DNA of 64,000 bases, from the NCBI RefSeq assembly GCF_947179165.1, contig NC_077238.1:374501-438500 (forward strand), read 5' to 3'. Origin of the DNA: Solanum dulcamara (Eukaryota; Streptophyta; Magnoliopsida; Solanales; Solanaceae). Made by a program: the position numbers and the translations under genes. Below are positions 14,001 through 28,520 of the stretch, in pieces. The notes under the pieces are model-generated. The model saw nothing but the letters and a program-made list of their open reading frames with translations, was not told the origin of the DNA and ran no database searches. The first letter of the stretch is position 1. The number at the start of each line of letters is the position of its first letter.

Positions 14001-15899
14001 GAATTAGGCAATTTTGCCAGTTTTTCATGTGTGTTAGCCCATAGATTTTTTAGGTGCCGGGGGTGCGGTTCGAATTTTCTTGGATTCTCCCATTGTAGAA
14101 TTCGTAACGACCTGGGAACGACTCCAGTAGCCCTGCGGCGCTTTAGAAGGGTTCAGGAACATTTTATTGGCGATGCAATAGTAATTAGGCGATTTTGCAT
14201 GTTTTTCGTGTGTGTTAGTCTAGGGAACTTTTAAGGTGCCGGGGGTGCAGGTAGAATTTTCTTGGATTCTTTCATACTAGCATCCGTAACAACCTAGGAA
14301 TGGCTCTAGTAGCCCCGGTGGCGCTTTAGAGTGGTTTGGGAGCATTTTATTGGCGACGCAATAGAAATTATGAGATTTTACTAGTTTTTCGTGTATGTTA
14401 GCCCACAGAATTTTGTATGTGCTGAGGGTGCGAGTTGAAATTTCTTAGATTCTTCCATTGTAGCATCTGTAATGACTTGGAAAACGACTCTTGTAGTCCC
14501 GGTGGCGTTTTATAGGGGTTTAGGAGCATTTTATTGGCAACGCATTAGGAATTAGGCAATTTTGCAAGTTTTTCGTATGTGTTAGCCCACAGCATTTTTA
14601 GGTGTCGGGGGTCCGGGTCGAATTTTCTTTATTTCTTCCATAGTAACATCCGTAACGACTTGGGGAACGACTCCAGTTGCCCTGGCAGCGCTATAGAGGG
14701 GTTAGGAGCATTTTATTGGCGACGCAATAGGAATTAGGCAATTTTGCCAGTTTTTCGTGTGTATTAGCGTAAGGATTTTTTAGGTGCCGGCGGTCCGGGT
14801 AGAATTTTCTTAGATTCTTCCATAGTAGTGTCCGTAACGACCTGGGGAATGACGTCAATAGCCCCGGCGGTACTATAGAGGGGTTTAGGACTATTTTATT
14901 GGCGACGCAATAGGAATTATGTGATTTTGCCAGTTTTTCGTGTGTGTTATCCCATGGAATATTTAGATGTCGGGGGGGTCCGGGTCGAATATTCTTGGAT
15001 TTTTCCATAGTAGCATCCGTAACGACCTACAAAATGACTCCAGTAGCCCTGGCGGCGCTTTAGAGGGGTTTAGGAGCATTTTATTGGCGACGTAATAGGA
15101 ATTAGGCGATTTTGCCTGTTTTTCGTGTGTGTTAGCCCCCAGATTTTTGAGGTGGCAGAGGTTCGAGTCAAATTTTCTTTGATTCTTCCATAGTAGTGTC
15201 TGTAACGACCTGGGAAACAACTCCAGTAGCCCCGACGGTGCTATAAAGGGATTTAGGAGCATTTTATTAGCGACGCAATAGGAATTAGGCAATTTTGCCA
15301 GTTTTTCATGTGTGTTAGCCCACAAAATTTTTATGTCCCGGGGGTACAGGTCGAATTATCTTCCATTTATCCATAGTAGCATCAGTAACGACCTTGGGAA
15401 TGACTCTAGTAGCCCCGGTGGCACAATAGAGCTATTTAGGAGCATTTTATTGGCGACGCAATAGGAATTAGGCAATTTTGCCAGTTTTTTGTGTGTGTTA
15501 GCCCACTGATTTTTTAGGAGCCGAGGGTCTGGGTCGAATTTTCTTGGATTCTTCCATAGTTGCGTCCGTAACGACCTTAGAAATGACTCCAGTAGCCCCG
15601 GCAATGCTATAAAGGGGTTTAGGAGCATTTTATTGGCGACGCAATAGGAATTAGGCGATTATGCCAGTTTTTCTTGTGTGTTAGCCCATGGATTTTTTAG
15701 GTGTTGGGGTTACAGGTACAAAATTTTCGTAGATTCTTCAATAGTAGCATCCATAACGACCTAGAGAACGACTCCAGTAGCCCCGGCGATGCTTTAGAGT
15801 GGTTTAGGAGCATTTTATTGGCGATGCAATAGGAATTTGGCGATTTTACGAGATTTTCGTGTATGTTAGCCTACGGATTTTAAAGGTGCCAAGGGTTCG

Positions 15900-18400
15900 G
15901 GTCGAATTTTCTTGTATTCTTCCATAGTAGAATCCGTAATGACCTGGGAATGAATCAAGTAGCCTGAACAGTGCTTTAGAGGGGTTTAGGAGCATTTTAT
16001 TGGCGATGCAATAGAAATTAGGCGATTTTGCAAGTTTTTCGTATATGTTAGCCCACGGATTTTTTATGTGCTGGGGGTGCGGGTCGATATTTCTTAGATT
16101 TTTCTATTGTAGCATCCGTAATGACCTGGGGAACGACTCCTGTAGCCCCAGTGGCATTTTAGAGGGGTTTAGGAGCATTTTGTTGGTGACGCAATAAGAA
16201 TTAGGCGATTTTGCCAGTTTTTCTTGTGTGTTAGCCCACAGATTTTTTACGTGCTGGGGGTCCGTGTCAAATTTTTTTGGATTCTTTCATAGTAGCATCC
16301 GTAACAACATGGGGAACGACTCCAGTAGCACCGGCGGCGCTTTAGAGGGTTTAGGAGCATTTTATTGGTGACGCAATAGGAATTAGGCGATTTTGCTAGT
16401 TTTTCGTGTGTGTTAGCCCACAGATTTTTAGGTGCCTTGGGTTCGGGTCAAATTTTCTTGTATTCTTCCATAGTAGCATCCGTAATGACCTGGGAATGAA
16501 TCCAGTAGCCTGAACATTGCTTTAGAGGGGTTTAGGAGCATTTTATTGGCGATGCAATAGAAATTAGGCGATTTTGCCAGTTTTTCGTGTGTGTTAGCCC
16601 ACTTATTTTTTACGTGCTATGGATCCGGGTAGAGTTTTCTTGGATTCATCTATAGTAGCGTCCGTAACAACCTGGGGAAAAAACGACTCTAGTTGCCCGG
16701 CGGCGCTTTAGAGGGACTTAGGAGCATTTTATTGGCGACGCAATAGTAATTAGGCGATTTTGCCAGCTTTTCGTGTGTGTTAGCCCACAGATTTTTTACG
16801 TGCCGGGGGTCCGTGTCAAAATTTCTTGGATTCTTCCATAGTAGCGTCCGTAACAACATAGGAAATGACTCCAGTAGCACCGTCGGCGCTTTAGATGGTT
16901 TAGGAGCATTTTATTTGTGACGCAATAGGAATTAGGTGATTTTGCTAGTTTTTCGTGTTTGTTAGCCCACGGATTTTTTAGGTGCTTGGGGTGTGGTCAA
17001 ATTTTCTTGGATTCTTCCATAGTAGCATCTGTAACGACCTGGGAACTAATCCAGTAGCCCGAACAGTGCTTTAGAGGGGTTTAGGAGCATTTTATTGGCG
17101 ATGCAATAGGAATTAGGCGATTTTGCCAGTTTTTCGTGTGTGTTAGCCCACGGAATTTTTAGGTGCCGGGGGTCCAGATCGAATTTTTTTCCATTCTTCC
17201 ATAGCAGCGTACATAACGACCTGGGAAATGACTCCAGTAGCCCCGACGGCGCTTTAGAGGGGTTAAGGAGCATTTTATTGGCAAAGCAATAGAAATTAGG
17301 CGATTTTGCTAGTTTTTCGTATGTGTTAGCCCACAGATGTTTTATGTGCTGGTGGTTCAGGTCAAATTTTTCTATTGTAGCATCCGTAATGACCTGGGGA
17401 ACGACTCCTGTAGACCCGGTGGCATTTTAGAGGGGTTTAGGAGCATTTTATTGGTGACGCAATAGGAATTAAGCGATTTTGCCAGTGTTTCTTGTGTGTT
17501 AGCCTACAGATTTTTTATGTGCCGGGGGTCTGTGTCAAAATTTCTTGGATTCTTCCATAGTAACATCCGTAACAACATGGGGAACGACTCCAGTAGCACC
17601 GGCGGCGCTTTAGAGGTTTTAGGAGCATTTTGTTGGTGACGCAATAGGAATTAGGCGATTTTGCTAGTTTTTCATGTGTGTTAGCCCACAGATGTTTTAG
17701 GTGCCTGGGGTCCGGGTCAAATTTTCTTGTATTCTTCCATAGTAGCATCCATAATAACTTGGGAATGAATCCAGTAGCCTGAACAGTGCTTTAGAGGGGT
17801 TTAGGAGCATTTTATTGGCGATGCAATAGAAATTAGGTGATTTTGCCAGTTTTTCGTGTGTGTTAGCCCACGTATTTTTTACATGCTAGGGATCCAGGTC
17901 GAGTTTTCTTGGATTCATCCATAGTAGCGTCCGTAACGACCTGGGTAACGAACGACTTCAGTTACCCCGGCGGCGCTTTAGAGGGACTTAGGAGCATTTT
18001 ATTGGCGACGCAATAGTAATTAGGTGATTTTGCCAGCTTTTCGTATGTGTTAGCCGACAGATTTTTTACGTGCCGGGGGTCCATGTCAAAATTTCTTGGA
18101 TTCTTCCATAGTAGCGTCCATAACAACATAGGGAACGACTTCAGTAGCACCGTCGGCGCTTTAGAGGGTTTAGGAGCATTTTATTGGTGACGCAATAGGA
18201 ATTAGGCAATTTTGCCAGTTTTTCGTGTGTGTTAGCCCACGGATTTTTTAGGTGCTCAGGGTCCGGGTCAAATCTTCTTGGATTATTCCATTGTAGCATC
18301 TGTAACGACCTGGGAACGAATACAGTACCCCAAACAGTGCTTTAGAGGGGTTTAGGAGGATTTTATTGGCGATGCAATAGGAATTTGGCTATTTTGCTAG
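15900..18400. repeat. ~1.27 kb (7-monomer) satellite higher-order repeat
   Basis: The variant GGGAATGAATCCAGTAGCCT followed by GAACA occurs near 16490 and again near 17760, about 1268 bp apart. Flanking monomers match in order, for example the AACAACATGGGGAACGACTC variant at about 16306 and 17573. Related variants are found in the first 600 bp of the window (offset about 16.3 kb) and near 15945. Confidence 0.7.
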
Positions 18401-21400
18401 TTTTTCGTGTGTGTTAGCCCACGGATTTTTTAGGTGCCGGGGGTCCAGATCGAATTTTCTTCCATTCTTCCATATCAGCGTACGTAACGACCTGGGAAAC
18501 GACTCCAGTAGCCCCGGCGGCGCTTTAGAGGGGTTAAGGAGCATTTTATTGGCAAAGCAATAGAAATTAGGCGATTTTGCCAGTTTTTCGTATGTGTTAG
18601 CCCACCAATTTTTTATGTGCCGGTGGTTCAGGTCAAATTTTCTTGGATTCTTCTATAGTAGCATACGTAATGACCTGGTAAATGACTCAAGTAGCCCCGG
18701 TGGTGCTTTAGAGGGGTTAAGGAGCATTTTATTGGCGACGCAATATGAATTAGTCGATTTTGCTAGTTTTTCGTGTGTGTTAGCTACAAATTTTTTAGGT
18801 GCCAGGGGTTCGGGTCAAATTTTCTTGGATTCTTCCGTAGTAACATCCGTAACGACCTAGGAAACAACTCCAGTAGCCTCGGTGGCGCTTTAGAGGGTTT
18901 AGGAGCATGTTATTAGAGACGCAATAGGAATTAGGCAATTTTGCCAGTTTTTCATATATGTTAACCCATAGATTTTTTACGTGCCAGGGTCCGTGTCGAA
19001 TATTTTTGGATTCTTCTATAGTAGTGTCCATAACGACCTGGGGAACGACTCTACTAGATCGGCGGTGCTTTAGAGTGGTTTAGGAGCATTTTATTGGCGA
19101 TGCAATAGGAATTAGGCGATTTTGCAAGTTTTACGTGTGTGTTAGCCCACGGATGTTTTAGGTGCCAGGGGTCTAGGACGTATTTTCTTCCATTCTTCCA
19201 TATTAGCGTCTGTAATGACCTGAGAAACGAGTCCAGTAGCCCCGGCGGCGCTTTAGAAGGGTTAAGGAGAATTTTATTGGCGAAGCAATAGGAATTAGGC
19301 GATTGTGCCAAAATTTTGTGTATATTAGCCCACAGATTTTTTAGCTGCCGGTGGTGCGGGTCGAATTTTATTGGATTTTTCCATTGTAGTGTCCCTAATG
19401 ACTTGGGGAATGATTCTAGCAGCCCCGGCGGTGCTATAGAGTGGTTTAGGAGCATTTTATTGGCGATGCAATAGGAATTAGGCGATTTTGCTAGTTTTTC
19501 GTGTATGTTAGCCCACAGATTTTTTAGGTGCCCGGGGTGTGGGTCGAATTTTCTTGGATTCTTCCATTGTAGCATCCGTAACAACTTTGGAAACGACTCC
19601 AATAGGCCTGGCGGCGCTATAGAGGGGTTTAGGAGCATTTTATTGGCGACGGAATAGGAATTAGGCAATTTTGCCAGTTTTTCGTATGTATTAGCGTAAT
19701 GATTTTTTAGGTTTCGGGGGTCTGGATTGAATTTTCTTGGATTCTGCCATAGTAGCATCCGTAACGACTTGGGGAACGACTCCTGCATCCTCCGCGACGC
19801 TATAGAGGGGTTTAGGAGCATTTTATTGGCGACGCAATAGGAATTAGGCGATTTTGCCAGTTTTTCTTGTGTGTTAGCCCATGGATATTTTAGGTGCCGG
19901 GGGTGCGGGTCAAATTGTTTCGTGGATTCTTCCATAGTAGCGTCCATAACGACCTGGACAACTACTCCAGTAGCCCCGTCGACGCTTTAGAGTGGTTTAG
20001 GAGCATTTTATTGGCGACACAATAGGAATTAGGCGATTTTATTAGTTTTTCGTGTGTTTTAGCCTACGTATTTTTTAGGTGCCTGGGGTCCGGGTCAAAT
20101 TTTCTTCCTTTCTTCAATAGTAGCGTCCGTAACGACTTCAGAAACGACTCCAGTAGCCCCGCCAACGCTTTAGAGGGGTTAACGAGAATTTTATTGGCAA
20201 AGCAATAGGAATTAGGCAATTTTTCTAATTTTTCATGTGTGTTAGCCGACGAATTTTTTAGGTGCCGGGGGTTCGGATCAAACTTTCTTGGATTCTTCTA
20301 TAGTTGCATCCGTAATGACTTGGGAATGACTCCAATAGCCCTGGTGGCGCTATAGAGGGGTTTAGGAGCATTTTATTGGCGATGCAATAGGAATTAGGCA
20401 ATTTTGCAAGTTTTTCATGTGTGTTAGCCTACGGATTTTTTACGTGCCAGGGGTCCGAGTCAAGTTTTCTTGGATTCTTCTTTAGTAGCGTCCGTAACGA
20501 CCTGGGGAACGACTCCAGTAGCCCCGACAGCGCTTCATAGGGGCTTAGTTGAATTTTATTAGCGACGCAATAGTAGTTAGGCGATTTTGCCAGCTTTTCG
20601 TATGTGTTAGCCCACAGATTTTTTTACATGATGGGGGTTCGTGGAAAAATTTCTTAGATTCTTCCATAGTAGCGTCCGTAACGACTTGGGGAATGAATCC
20701 AGTAGCAGCAGCGACGCTTTAGAGGGTTTAGGAGCATTTTATTGGCGATGCAATAGGAAGTAGACAATTTTGCTAGTTTTTCGTGTGTGTTAGCCCATGG
20801 ATTTGTTAGGTGCCGGGGGTTCGGGTCAAATTTTCTTGGATTCTTCCATAGTAGCGTCCATAACGACCTGAGGAATGACTCCAGTAGCACCGGCAGTGCT
20901 TTAGAGGGTTAAGGATCATTTTCTTGGCGACGTAATAGGAATTAGGCGATTTTGCCATATTTTCGTGTGTGTTAGCCCATTGATTTTTTACGTGCCAGGG
21001 TTCCGTGTCAAATGTTCTTGGATTCTTCTATAGTAGCGTCCGTAATGACCTGGGGAACGACTCCAGTAGACCGGCTGCGCTATAGAGGGGTTTAGGAGCA
21101 TTATATTGGAGACGCAATAGTAAGTAGGCGATTTTGCCAGTTTTTCGTGTGTGTTAGCCCACAGATTTTTTAGGTGCCAGGGGTTTGGGTCAATTTTTAT
21201 TGGATTCTTCTATAGTAGCATCTGTAACGACTTGGGGAACCACTCCATTAGCCCCGGCAGCGCTATAGAGGGGTTTAGAAGCATTTTATTGGAGACGCAA
21301 TAGGAATTAGGCAATTTTGTCAGTTTTTCGTGTGTATTAGCATAAGGATTTTTTAGGTGCCGAGGGTCCGGGTCGAATTTTCTTGGATTCTTCCATAGTA

Positions 21401-22039
21401 GCATCCGTAACGACCTAGGGAACGACTCCAGTAGTCCCGGTAGGCACTTTATAGGGGTTAGGAGCATTTTATTGGCGACGCAATAGGAATTAGGCGATTT
21501 TGCCAGTTTTTCATGTGTATTAACCCACGGATTCTTTACGTGCTAGGGGTCCGGGTCGACTTTTCTTGTATTTTTCCATAGTAGTGTGCGTAACGACCTG
21601 GTGAACGACTCTAGTAGCCCCGACGATGCTTTAGAGGGGCTTAGGAGCATTTTATTGGCGACGCAACAGTAATTAGGCGATTTTGCCAGCTTTTCGTGTG
21701 TGTTAGCCTAGAGATTTTTTACGTGCCGGAGGTCCGTGTCAAAATTTCTTAGATTCTTCCATAGTAGCCACCGTAACAACTTGGGGAACGACTCCAGTAG
21801 CACCGATGGTGCTTTAGAGGGTTTAGGAGCATTTTATTGGCGACGCAATAGGAATTAGGCAATTTTGCCAATTTTTCTTGTGTGTTAGCCCACGTATTTT
21901 TTAGGTGCCTAAGGTCTGGGTCAAATATTCTTGAATTCTTCCATAGTAGCATCAGTAACGACCTGGTAATGACTCCAGTAGACCCTGCAGCGCTTTAGAG
22001 GGGTTTAGGAGCATTTTATTGGCGACGCAATAGGAATTA

Positions 22040-25000
22040 GGCGATTTTGCTAGTTTTTCGTGTGTGTTAGCCCATGGATTTTTTAGGTGCCGGGGGTTCA
22101 GGTCGAATTTTCTTAAATTCTTCCATAGTAGCATCCATAATGACCTAGGGAAAAACTCCAGTAGACCTGGCGATGCTTTAGAGGGGTTTAGTAGCATTTT
22201 ATTGGGGACACAATAGAATTAGGCTATTTTGCCAGTTTTTCGTGTGTGTTAGCCCACGGATGTTTTAGGTGCCAGGGGTCTGGGTCGAATTTTCTTCCAT
22301 TCTTCTATAGTAGCGTCCGTAACGACCTGGAAACGACTCCATTAGTCCCGGCGGTGCATTAGAGGGGTTAAGGAGCATTTTATTGGTGAAGCAATAGGAA
22401 TTAGGCGATTTTGCCAGATTTTTGGGTGTGTTAGCCCACGGATTTTTTAGGTGCCTAGGGTTCGGGTCAAATTTTCATTGATTCTTCTATAATAGCGTCC
22501 GTAACGACCTGGGGAACGACTCTAGTAACACCAGCGGTGCTTTAGAGGGGTTTAGGAGCATTTTATTGGCGACGCAATAGGAATTAGGCAATTTTGCCAG
22601 TTTTTCGTGTGTGTTAGCCCACGAATCATTTTGGTGCTGGGGTACGGGCCAAAGTTTCTATGATTCTTCCATAGTAGCGTCCGTAACTACCTGTGGAACG
22701 ACTCTAGTAGCCCCAGCAGCGCTTTAGAGGGGTTTAGGAGCATTTAATTAGAGACGCAATAGGAATTAGGCGATTTTGATAGTTTTTTGTGTCTGTTAGC
22801 CCATGGATTTTTTACGTGCCAGGGGTCTGTGTCGAATTTTCTTGTATTCTTCTATAGTAGCATCCATAACGACCTGGGGAACGACTCCAGTAGCCCTGAC
22901 GGCGCTATAGAGGAGTTTAGGAGCATTTTATTAGCGACGCAATAGGAATTAGGCAATTTTGCCAGTTTTTCATGTGTGTTAGCCCACATATTTTTAAGGT
23001 GTCGGGGGTCCAGGTAAATGTTTCTTAGATTCGGCCATAGTAGCGTCCGTAACGACCTGGGGAACGACTCCAGTAGCCCCGACGGCGCTTTAGAGTGGTT
23101 TAGGAGTATTTTATTAGCGACGCAATAGGAATTACGTGATTTTGCCAGTTCTTTGTATGTGTTAGCCCACAGATTATTTAGGTACCGGTGGTCCGAGTCG
23201 AAATTTCTTCCATTCTTCCATAGTAACTTCTGTAATGACCTGGTAAATGACTCAAATATCCCTTGAGGCGCATTGGAGGGGTTTAGGAGCATTTTATTGG
23301 CGACGCAATAGGAATTAGGCGATTTTGCCAGTTTTTCATTTGTGTTAGCCCACAAATATTTTAGGTGCCGGGGGTCCGGGTTAAAATTTCTTGAATTCTT
23401 CCATAGTAGCTTTCGTAATGACCTGGGGAACGACTCCAGCAGCCCCGGCGGCACTTTAGAGGCTTTAGGAGCATTTTATTAGCGACCCAATAGGAATTAA
23501 GCGATTTTGCCAGTTTTTCGTGTATGTTAGCCCATGGATTTTTTAGGTGCCGGGGGTTCAGGTCGAATTTTCTTAAATTCTTCCATAGTAGCATCCATAA
23601 TGACCTAGGGAAAAACTCCAGTAGACCTGGCGATGCTTTAGAGGGGTTTAGTAGCATTTTATTGGGGACACAATAGAATTAGGCTATTTTGCCAGTTTTT
23701 CGTGTGTGTTAGCCCACGGATGTTTTAGGTGCCAGGGGTCTGGGTCGAATTTTCTTCCATTCTTCTATAGTAGCGTCCGTAACGACCTGGAAACGACTCC
23801 ATTAGTCCCGGCGGTACATTAGAGGGGTTAAGGAGCATTTTATTGGCGAAGCAATAGGAATTAGGCGATTTTGCCAGATTTTTGGGTGTGTTAGCCCACG
23901 GATTTTTTAGGTGCCTAGGGTTCGGGTCAAATTTTCATTGATTCTTCTATAATAGCGTCCGTAACGACCTGGGGAACGACTCTAGTAACACCAGCGGTGC
24001 TTTAGAGGGGTTTAGGAGCATTTTATTGGCGACGCAATAGGAATTAGGCAATTTTGCCAGTTTTTCGTGTGTGTTAGCCCACGGATGTTTTAGGTGCCAG
24101 GGGTCTGGGTCGAATTTTCTTCCATTCTTCTATAGTAGCGTCCGTAACGACCTGGAAACGACTCCATTAGTCCTGGCGGTGCATTAGAGGGGTTAAGGAG
24201 CATTTTATTGGCGAAGCAATAGGAATTAGGCGATTTTGCCAGATTTTTGGGTGTGTTAGCCCACGGATTTTTTAGGTGCCTAGGGTTCGGGTCAAATTTT
24301 CATTGATTCTTCTATAATAGCGTCCGTAACGACCTGGGGAACGACTCTAGTAACACCAGCGGTGCTTTAGAGGGGTTTAGGAGCATTTTATTGGCGACGC
24401 AATAGGAATTAGGCAATTTTGCCAGTTTTTCGTGTGTGTTAGCCCACGAATCATTTTGGTGCTGGGGTACGGGCCAAAGTTTCTATGATTCTTCCATAGT
24501 AGCGTCTATAACTACCTGTGGAACGACTCTAGTAGCCCCAGCAGCGCTTTAGAGGGGTTTAGGAGCATTTAATTAGAGACGCAATAGGAATTAGGCGATT
24601 TTGATAGTTTTCGTGTCTGTTAGCCCATGGATTTTTTACGTGCCAGGGGTCTGTGTCGAATTTTCTTGTATTCTTCTATAGTAGCATCCATAACGACCTG
24701 GGGAACGACTCCAGTAGCCCTGACGGCGCTATAGAGGAGTTTAGGAGCATTTTATTAGCGACGCAATAGGAATTAGGCAATTTTGCCAGTTTTTCATGTG
24801 TGTTAGCCCACATATTTTTAAGGTGTCGGGGGTCCAGGTAAATGTTTCTTAGATTCGGCCATAGTAGCATCCGTAACGACCTGGGGAACGACTCCAGTAG
24901 CCCCGACGGCGCTTTAGAGTGGTTTAGGAGTATTTTATTAGCGACGCAATAGGAATTACGTGATTTTGCCAGTTCTTTGTATGTGTTAGCCCACAGATTA

Positions 25001-27005
25001 TTTAGGTACCGGTGGTCCGAGTCGAAATTTCTTCCATTCTTCCATAGTAACTTCTGTAATGACCTGGTAAATGACTCAAATATCCCTTGAGGCGCATTGG
25101 AGGGGTTTAGGAGCATTTTATTGGCGACGCAATAGGAATTAGGCGATTTTGCCAGTTTTTCATTTGTGTTAGCCCACAAATATTTTAGGTGCCGGGGGTC
25201 CGGGTTAAAATTTCTTGAATTCTTCCATAGTAGCTTTCGTAATGACCTGGGGAACGACTCCAGCAGCCCCGGCGGCACTTTAGAGGCTTTAGGAGCATTT
25301 TATTAGCGACCCAATAGGAATTAAGCGATTTTGCCAGTTTTTCGTGTGTGTTAGCCCATGGATTTTTTAGGTGCCGGGGGTTCAGGTCGAATTTTCTTAA
25401 ATTCTTCCATAGTAGCATCCATAATGACCTAGGGAAAAACTCCAGTAGACCTGGCGATGCTTTAGAGGGGTTTAGTAGCATTTTATTGGGGACACAATAG
25501 AATTAGGCTATTTTGCCAGTTTTTCGTGTGTGTTAGCCCACGGATGTTTTAGGTGCCAGGGGTCTGGGTCGAATTTTCTTCCATTCTTCTATAGTAGCGT
25601 CTGTAACGACCTGGAAACGACTCCATTAGTCCCGGCGGTGCATTAGAGGGGTTAAGGAGCATTTTATTGGTGAAGCAATAGGAATTAGGCGATTTTGCCA
25701 GATTTTTGGGTGTGTTAGCCCACGGATTTTTTAGGTGCCTAGGGTTTGGGTCAAATTTTCATTGATTCTTCTATAATAGCGTCCGTAACGACCTGGGGAA
25801 CGACTCTAGTAACACCAGCGGTGCTTTAGAGGGGTTTAGGAGCATTTTATTGGCGACGCAATAGGAATTAGGCAATTTTGCCAGTTTTTCGTATGTGTTA
25901 GCCCACGAATCATTTTGGTGCTGGGGTACGGGCCAAAGTTTCTATGATTCTTCTATAGTAGCGTCCGTAACTACCTGTGGAACGACTCTAGTAGCCCCAG
26001 CAGCGCTTTAGAGGGGTTTAGGAGCATTTAATTAGAGACGCAATAGGAATTAGGCGATTTTGATAGTTTTCGTGTCTGTTAGCCCATGGATTTTTTACGT
26101 GCCAGGGGTCTGTGTCGAATTTTCTTGTATTCTTCTATAGTAGCATCCATAACGACCTGGGGAACGACTCCAGTAGCCCTGACGGCGCTATAGAGGAGTT
26201 TAGGAGCATTTTATTAGCGACGCAATAGGAATTAGGCAATTTTGCCAGTTTTTCATGTGTGTTAGCCCACAAATTTTTAAGGTGTCGGGGGTCCAGGTAA
26301 ATGTTTCTTAGATTCGGCCATAGTAGCGTCCGTAACGACCTGGGGAACGACTCCAGTAGCCCCGACGGCGCTTTAGAGTGGTTTAGGAGTATTTTATTAG
26401 CGACGCAATAGGAATTACGTGATTTTGCCAGTTCTTTGTATGTGTTAGCCCACAGAGTTTTTAGGTACCGGTGGTCCGAGTCGAAATTTCTTCCATTCTT
26501 CCATAGTAGCTTCTGTAATGACCTGGTAAATGACTCAAATATCCCTTGAGGCGCATTGGAGGGGTTTAGGAGCATTTTATTGGCGACGCAATAGGAATTA
26601 GGCGATTTTGCCAGTTTTTCATTTGTGTTAGCCCACAAATATTTTAGGTGCCGGGGGTCCGGGTTAAAATTTCTTGAATTCTTCCATAGTAGCTTTCGTA
26701 ATGACCTGAGGAACGACTCCAGCAGCCCCGGCGGCACTTTAGAGGCTTTAGGAGCATTTTATTAGCGACCCAATAGGAATTAAGCGATTTTGCCAGTTTT
26801 TCGTGTGTGTTAGCCCATGGATTTTTTAGGTGCCGGGGGTTCAGGTCGAATTTTCTTAAATTCTTCCATAGTAGCATCCATAATGACCTAGGGAAAAACT
26901 CCAGTAGACCTGGCGATGCTTTAGAGGGGTTTAGTAGCATTTTATTGGGGACACAATAGAATTAGGCTATTTTGCCAGTTTTTCGTGTGTGTTAGCCCAC
27001 GGATG
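22040..27005. repeat. ~1.46 kb (8-monomer) satellite higher-order repeat, three copies plus partial
   Basis: The diagnostic box GGATGTTTTAGGTGCCAGGG lies at 22258, 23719, 24083 and 25542; a variant of it ends the series at about 27001. The spacings are 1461, 364, 1459 and 1459 bp. The basic unit is therefore eight monomers, with an extra two-monomer (364 bp) duplication inserted in the second unit (23.7-24.4 kb). The three long open frames ending near 22852, 24676 and 26135 are the same unit repeated. Copies differ by only scattered single bases, so amplification is recent. Confidence 0.9.
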
Positions 27006-28520
27006 TTTTAGGTGTCGGGCATCCAGGATGAATATTTTTGGATTCTTACATAGTATCATCCGTAACGACCTAGGGAACGACTCTAGTAGCCCCGGAGACA
27101 CATTAGAGGGGTTTAGGAGCATTTTATTAGCGATGCAGTAGGAATTAGGCGATTTTGCCAGTTTTTCATGTGTGTTAGCCCATAGATGTTTTAGGTGGCG
27201 GGGGTCCGGGTCGAATTTTTCTTAAATTCTTCCATAGTACCATATGTAACGACCTAGGAAAAGACTCCAGTAGCCCCGACGATGCTTTAGAGGGGTTTAG
27301 AGCATTTTATTGGGGACACAATAGTATTAGGTTATTTTACCAGTTTTTCGTGTGTGTTAGCCCACAGATATTTTAGGTGTTGGGCGTCTGGGTCAAATAT
27401 TTTTGGATTCTTACACAGTAGCATCCGTAAATACCTAGGGATTGACTCCAGTAGCCCCGGAGATGCATTATAGGGGTTTAGGAGCATTTTATTGGCGATG
27501 CAACAATAATTAGGCAATTTTGCCAGTTTTTTGTGTATGTTAGCCTACAGATTTTTTAAGTGTCGGGGGTCCAAGTCGAATTTCGTTGGATTCTTCCATA
27601 GTAGCATTTTTAACGACTTGAGAAACGACTCCAGTACCCTGGCGGCGCTTTAGAAGGGTTTAGAAGCATTTTATTGGCAACGCAATAGGAATTAGGCAAT
27701 TTTGCCAGTTTTTCATGTGTGTTAGCACACGAAATGATTTAGGTACCGGGGGTTCGGGTCGAATTTTCTTGGATTCTTCCATAGTAGCATCTGTAATGAC
27801 CTAGGGAACAACTCCATTAGCCCTGACAGTTTTTTAGAGCGGTTTAGAAGGATTTTATTGGCAATGCAATACGAATTAGGCGATTTTGCCAGTTTTTCAT
27901 GTGTGTTAGCCGATGAATGTTTTAGGTATCGGGGGTCCGGGTCGAAATTTCTTAAATTATTCCATAGTAGCATCCGTAATGACCTAGGAAAAAACTCCAG
28001 TAGACCCGGCGATGCTTCAGAGGGGTTTAGCAGCATTTTATTGGGGACACAATAGAATTAGGCTAATTTGCCAGTTTTTCGTGTGTGTCGAGCATCCGGG
28101 ACGAATATTTTTGGATTCTTACATAGTAGCATCCGTAACAACCTAGGTAACAACTCTAGTAGACTCAGAGGCGCATTAGAGGGGTTTAGGAGCATTTTAT
28201 TAGCGACCCATTAGGAATTAGGCAATTTTGCCAGTTTTTTGTGTGTGTTAGCCCACAGATTTTTAGGTGGTGGGGGTCTGGGTCGAATTTTATTGGATTC
28301 TTCCATAGTAGCTGTCGTAACGACCTGGGGAACGACTTTAGTAGCCCCGGCGGCACTTTAGAGGGTTTAGGAGCATTTTATTAACGACGCAATAGGAATT
28401 AAGCGATTTTGCGAGTTTTTCGTGTGTGTTAGCCCACAGATTTTTTAGGTGCCGGGGGTTCAGGTCGCAGTTTCTTAAATTCTTCCATAGTAGCATCCGT
28501 AATGACCTAGGAAACGACTC

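Noticed and set aside
19054..19947. 297-codon minus-strand ORF and dozens of similar ORFs across the satellite
   Set aside because: All translate the same 182-183 bp satellite unit; frames break wherever monomer length is not a multiple of three. No start context, family match or codon pattern supports a protein-coding gene.
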